Made by a program: the position numbers and the translations under genes. From Streptomyces cavernicola (GTDB taxonomy: Bacteria > Actinomycetota > Actinomycetes > Streptomycetales > Streptomycetaceae), in contig NZ_JASCIQ010000003.1 of the NCBI RefSeq assembly GCF_029968035.1, positions 233,469-297,468 on the forward strand: DNA of 64,000 nt. The letters are read 5' to 3'. Positions 60,401 to 64,000 of the stretch are shown here, piece by piece; the stretch's first letter is position 1, and each line of letters starts with the position of its first letter. The notes under the pieces were generated by a model. The model searched no databases. It worked only from the letters and a program-made list of their open reading frames with translations, and was not told the DNA's origin.

Positions 60401-63394
60401 CTACCCCGCAGCCCCGTAGAACAGCTCGTCCACCACATGCCGAGCCCGCCGAGTGATCCGACGGTAGTCGTCGATCATCTCGCCGACCGTGCCCGCCTCG
60501 TACCCGAGATAGCGCCCCACCGCGGCCAGTTCGCGCCCGTCCGACGGGAACGTGTCCCCGGCCCGGCCGCGCACCAGCATCACCGCGTTGCGCACCCGCG
60601 TGGCCAGGACCCAGGCCTCGTCGAGGACCTCCGCGTCCTCCGTGGTGATCAACTCCGCGGCGCGGGCGGCGGCGAGGGCCTCCCGGGTGCGGGTCGTGCG
60701 CAGCCCCGGCTCGGCCCAGCCCTGCTGGAGCTGGAAGAGCTGCACCGTCCACTCGACGTCGGAGAGCCCGCCGCGGCCCAGCTTGGCGTGCAGCGTCGGG
60801 TCGGCTCCGCGCGGCATCCGCTCGGCCTCCATGCGGGCCTTGAGGCGGCGGATCTCGCGTACCGCGTCGTCGCCGAGGCCCTCCTGCGGGTAGCGCAGCG
60901 GGTCGACGAGCTCGATGAAGCGGCGGCCCAGGTCCGCGTCGCCCGCGACCGGCTCCGCGCGCAGCAGCGCCTGGCTCTCCCAGACGTGCGACCAGCGCTG
61001 GTAGTACGCGGCGTACGACTTGAGGGTGCGCACCAGCGGGCCGCTCTTGCCCTCCGGGCGCAGGTCCGCGTCGATGAGGAGCGGCGGGTCGGACGTGGGC
61101 AGCAGGAGGAGTCGGCGCATCTCGGCGACGACCTGGTTGGCGGCCTTCGCGGCCTCGTGGTCGTCGACCCCTTCGCGCGGCTCGTGCACGAAGAGGACGT
61201 CGGCGTCGGATCCGTAGCCCAGCTCGTGGCCGCCGAAGCGGCCCATGCCGATGACGGCGAACCGGGTGGGCAGCTCGTCCCCCCAGCCCGCGCGGACGAC
61301 GGCGCGCAGGGTCCCGGCGAGGGTGGCGGCGGTGAGGTCGGAGATCGCGCCGCCGACCCGGTCCACCAAGGCGCCGGGGTCGGCTTCGGCGGGGCTCTCC
61401 TCCGTGCCGTACGAGCCGATCAGGTCGCCGGCGGCGGTGCGGAACAGTTCGCGGCGGCGCACCCCGCGGGCCGCGGCCACGGCCTGCTCGGCGCCGTCGG
61501 CCCGGCGGACCGCGGCGAGGATCTCCTGCTCCAGGTGGTCCCGGCCGCGCGGTTCGAGGCCGCGGGCGTCGCCGAGCAGGGCGACCGCCTCGGGGGCGCG
61601 GAGCAGCAGGTCGGGGGCGAGCCGGCCGGCGGACAGGACGCGGGCGAGGTTCTCGGCTGCGGCGCCCTCGTCCCGCAGGAGGCGCAGGTACCAGGGGGTC
61701 TTGCCGAGGGCGTCGGAGACCTTGCGGAAGCCGAGCAGGCCCGCGTCCGGGTCGGCGGAGTCCGCGAACCAGCCGAGCAGTACGGGCAGCAGGGTGCGCT
61801 GGATGGCGGCCTTCCGCGTGACGCCGGAGGCGAGGGCCTCCAGGTGGCGCAGGGCGGCGGCCGGGTCGGCGTACCCGAGGGCGACGAGGCGTTCGCCGGC
61901 GGCGGCCGCGGAGAGCCGGGTCTCGCCGGGGGCGAGCTGGGCGACGGCGTCGAGGAGCGGGCGGTAGAAGATCTTCTCGTGCAGCCTGCGGACCACGGCC
62001 GCGTGCCGCCGCCAGGCCCGGTTCAGCTCGGTGACGGGTTCGGTGCGCAGGCCGAGGGAGCGGCCGAGGCGGCGCAGGTCCCGCTCGTCCTCGGGCACCA
62101 GGTGGGTGCGGCGGAGCCGGTACAGCTGGATGCGGTGCTCCATGGCGCGCAGGAAGCGGTACGCGGCGTCCAGTTGGGCGGCGTCGGCGCGGCCCACGTA
62201 CCCGCCGTCGGCGAGGGCCGCGAGGGCGTCGAGGGTGGTGCCGCTGCGCAGCGCGGCGTCGGCCCTGCCGTGCACCAACTGCAGTAGCTGGACGGCGAAT
62301 TCGACGTCGCGCAGGCCGCCGGGGCCGAGTTTCAGCTCGCGTTCGATCTCGGCGGCGGGGATGTTGTCCACGACCCGGCGGCGCATCTTCTGCACGTCGG
62401 GCACGAAGTTGTCCCGCTCGGCGGCCTGCCAGACCAGCGGGGCGAGGGTCTCCACGTACGCCTCGCCGAGCTCGGGGTCGCCGGCGACCGGGCGGGCCTT
62501 GAGGAGGGCCTGGAACTCCCAGGTCTTGGCCCAGCGTTGGTAGTAGGCGAGGTGCGAGGAGAGGGTGCGGACGAGCGGGCCGTTGCGCCCCTCGGGCCGC
62601 AGGTTGGCGTCGACGGGCCAGATGGTGCCCTCGATCGTCGTCTCGGAGCAGATCCGCATCATGTGCGAGGCGAGGCGGGTCGCGGCCTGCATGGCCTTGG
62701 ACTCGTCGGCACCGTCGGCGGGCTCGGCGACGAAGATGACGTCCACGTCGGAGACGTAGTTCAGCTCGTGGCCGCCGCACTTGCCCATCGCGATCACAGC
62801 GAGCGAGCAGAGCGCGTCGTCCTCGCGGGCCGCGCCGCGGGCGATGGCGAGGGCGGCGCGCAGGGTGGCGGTGGCGAGGTCGGCGAGTTCGGCTGCGGTC
62901 TGGGCGACGTCGGTGGTGCCGCACACGTCGCGCGCGGCGATGGAGAGCAGGCAGCGCCGGTAGGCGACGCGCAGCGTCACGGGGTCGACGGCGTCGGCGA
63001 GGCCCTGCTCGAACTCCTCGACGCCCGGGTGCAGATCGCTCGCCTCGTACGTGACGAGGGCCTGCCAGTCGCGGGGGTGCCGGGCCAGATGGTCGCCGAG
63101 GGCTTCGGAGGCGCCGAGCACGCCGAGCAGCCGGTCCCGCAGCGGCTTCGCGGACAGCAGGGTGTCGAGCAGCAGCTGCCGCTCGTCCTCCGCTTGGGCT
63201 TCCACGAGCCGGACGAGCCCGAGCAGCGCGAGATCCGGGTCGGCGGTCGCACCGAGGGCGTCCAGGAGCACCGGGTCGTTGCGGACGGAGGCGAGCTCGG
63301 GGCTGTCGAGGAGCCGCTCGGCCGTGGAGGCGTCGGTGAACCCGCGCCGCAGCAGCCGCGTGAAGGTACTGCTTCTCCGCCCCGGCGTGGTCAT
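60401..63394 (-). CDS. glnE: Glutamine synthetase adenylyltransferase/adenylyl-removing enzyme
   Basis: 997 residues, full length, from ATG 63394 with GGGAGG six bases upstream. Two nucleotidyltransferase domains: the N-terminal (deadenylylating) with GHELNYVSDVDVIFVAEP near residue 215, and the C-terminal (adenylylating) with GHELGYGSDADVLFVHEP near 730; each is followed by helical regions (AYYQRWAKTWEFQALLKARP and AYYQRWSHVWESQALLRAEP). It modifies Tyr397 of GlnA to tune activity to nitrogen supply. It converges with the PAP2 gene across the repeats. Confidence 0.97.
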   Translation of the reverse strand: MTTPGRRSSTFTRLLRRGFTDASTAERLLDSPELASVRNDPVLLDALGATADPDLALLGLVRLVEAQAEDERQLLLDTLLSAKPLRDRLLGVLGASEALGDHLARHPRDWQALVTYEASDLHPGVEEFEQGLADAVDPVTLRVAYRRCLLSIAARDVCGTTDVAQTAAELADLATATLRAALAIARGAAREDDALCSLAVIAMGKCGGHELNYVSDVDVIFVAEPADGADESKAMQAATRLASHMMRICSETTIEGTIWPVDANLRPEGRNGPLVRTLSSHLAYYQRWAKTWEFQALLKARPVAGDPELGEAYVETLAPLVWQAAERDNFVPDVQKMRRRVVDNIPAAEIERELKLGPGGLRDVEFAVQLLQLVHGRADAALRSGTTLDALAALADGGYVGRADAAQLDAAYRFLRAMEHRIQLYRLRRTHLVPEDERDLRRLGRSLGLRTEPVTELNRAWRRHAAVVRRLHEKIFYRPLLDAVAQLAPGETRLSAAAAGERLVALGYADPAAALRHLEALASGVTRKAAIQRTLLPVLLGWFADSADPDAGLLGFRKVSDALGKTPWYLRLLRDEGAAAENLARVLSAGRLAPDLLLRAPEAVALLGDARGLEPRGRDHLEQEILAAVRRADGAEQAVAAARGVRRRELFRTAAGDLIGSYGTEESPAEADPGALVDRVGGAISDLTAATLAGTLRAVVRAGWGDELPTRFAVIGMGRFGGHELGYGSDADVLFVHEPREGVDDHEAAKAANQVVAEMRRLLLLPTSDPPLLIDADLRPEGKSGPLVRTLKSYAAYYQRWSHVWESQALLRAEPVAGDADLGRRFIELVDPLRYPQEGLGDDAVREIRRLKARMEAERMPRGADPTLHAKLGRGGLSDVEWTVQLFQLQQGWAEPGLRTTRTREALAAARAAELITTEDAEVLDEAWVLATRVRNAVMLVRGRAGDTFPSDGRELAAVGRYLGYEAGTVGEMIDDYRRITRRARHVVDELFYGAAG

Positions 63395-63513
63395 GTTCGG
63401 CCTCCCGTGTGATCACGTCGTACGGGAGTGAGCGTAGTCGCAGGCGGGCCCGCAGGGCGGGGCGGCGTCGGGGCCGGGGTGCGGTGGGCCGGGGCCTGGG
63501 GCACCGTGGCCGT

Positions 63514-63936
63514 ATGGAGTACACCCTCGAAGTCGTCACCCTGCCCGTCTCCGACGTGGACCGCGCCAAGGAGTTCTACCGCGACAAGGTCGGGTTCCAC
63601 GTGGACTTCGACGGCGAGGTCATGCCGGGCGTGCGCGTGGTCCAGCTGACGCCGCCCGGCTCGGGCTGTTCGGTGGCGATCAGCGACAACCTGGAGGGCC
63701 TGAACGTCCGCCCGGCCCCGGCGCCCGGCTCGTACCAGGGTCTGCAACTGTGCGTGGCCGACATCGAGCAGGCGCACGCGGAGCTGACCGGGCGCGGCCT
63801 CGACGTGAGCGCGCCCGTGGTCTACGCGGAGCAGGACGGCGGCACGTTCATGCACTTCAAGGACCCCGATGGCAACGGATGGGGCATCCAGGAGTACCGG
63901 GTCCGGGCGGAGAAACCGCTGCGGTCGGTGATCTGA
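63514..63936 (+). CDS. VOC-superfamily (glyoxalase-like) protein
   Basis: 140 residues. Begins YTLEVVTLPVSDVDRAKEFY, with GFHVDFDGEVMPG, VQLTPPGSGCSVAI, LQLCVADIEQAHAEL and a C-terminal GGTFMHFKDPDGNGWGIQEY. One complete beta-alpha-beta-beta-beta pair set of the vicinal-oxygen-chelate fold with His/Glu metal-ligand candidates. Often glyoxalase/bleomycin-resistance-like; substrate unknown. ATG 63514 begins at the conserved region; the upstream Arg-rich frame is not real. Divergent from glnE. Confidence 0.87.
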   Translation: MEYTLEVVTLPVSDVDRAKEFYRDKVGFHVDFDGEVMPGVRVVQLTPPGSGCSVAISDNLEGLNVRPAPAPGSYQGLQLCVADIEQAHAELTGRGLDVSAPVVYAEQDGGTFMHFKDPDGNGWGIQEYRVRAEKPLRSVI

Positions 63937-63959
63937 GAGCGGGTGTGGTGGGGGGCCGG

Positions 63960-63978
63960 CCCCCCCCCCCCCCCCCCC
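63960..63978. other. Poly-C run, probable artefact at sequence end
   Basis: Nineteen consecutive C residues followed by AAAAACCCAAAAAAGAC, unlike any other sequence in the window. High-GC sequencing ends often degrade into such runs, so the last ~40 bases should not be trusted. Confidence 0.75.
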
Positions 63979-64000
63979 AAAAACCCAAAAAAGACGGCGC

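Noticed and set aside
59964..63569. A 1201-residue frame overlapping glnE
   Set aside because: It is on the same strand as glnE in another frame, made of Arg/Pro-rich low-complexity sequence, and glnE has a ribosome-binding site and full domain set.

Overview
The window is a high-GC actinobacterial chromosome segment. Codon third positions are almost all G or C, GTG starts are common, and Shine-Dalgarno sites are of the GGAGG type. The gene content and order (pepA-lpd-sucB-gntR-aceE, lipB-lipA, glnA, a conservon, glnII, a malR-type regulator, glnE) is that of a Streptomyces core region. Nothing suggests a plasmid or prophage. No tRNA, rRNA, CRISPR array or intact insertion sequence was seen.

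Layout. 1-5.3 kb: late cobalamin assembly (end of cobU, cobT, then cobS on the other strand), interrupted by an aminoacyl-phosphatidylglycerol synthase-like gene and a membrane protein. 5.4-14.2 kb: leucyl aminopeptidase, then the 2-oxoacid dehydrogenase genes lpd (E3) and sucB (E2), an FCD-type GntR regulator, and aceE (E1). A perfect 17-bp palindrome covers the apparent aceE promoter. 14.5-23.5 kb: a WYL regulator convergent with an SDR, a DUF4240 gene, a SpoIIE-type phosphatase, an SDR/TetR divergent pair sharing a 12-bp inverted repeat, a GNAT enzyme, an epimerase and an FAD oxidoreductase. 23.8-30.9 kb: an NsdA-like TPR regulator, lipB and lipA (which supply lipoate to the E2 proteins encoded nearby), two small or membrane proteins, an RDD protein, and glnA behind a recognisable GlnR operator.

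31-33.9 kb looks accessory. A broken helix-turn-helix regulator (one frameshift plus one in-frame stop) faces a two-gene unit encoding a CxxC zinc-ribbon-like protein and a small membrane protein, whose 3' end overlaps the next operon. 33.8-43.3 kb: a conservon (cvnABCD) preceded by an MHYT membrane sensor, L-asparaginase, a fibronectin-III lipoprotein, and small genes. 43.3-45.4 kb: glnII with a second GlnR-type operator and a GlnRII-like regulator. 45.5-57.9 kb: a PepSY/His-Met-rich membrane pair, an epimerase, a Tat-exported GH89 glycosidase, a large membrane protein with a sigma-factor-like N-terminus, a diiron hydrolase/ferredoxin-reductase pair, a TetR and a GNAT. 58.1-63.9 kb: a MalR-like LacI regulator lacking its usual transport operon, a PAP2 protein, glnE and a VOC protein.

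Themes. Both glutamine synthetases, a GlnR-like regulator and the GS adenylyltransferase lie within 34 kb. Pyruvate/2-oxoglutarate dehydrogenase genes sit close to lipoate synthesis. Intergenic gaps carry a modular repeat family with inverted ends (for example 14245-14421, 23555-23778, 60106-60235), and one copy appears to have extended the C-terminus of the PAP2 gene. The last ~40 bases contain a 19-base C run that looks like a sequencing or assembly artefact.
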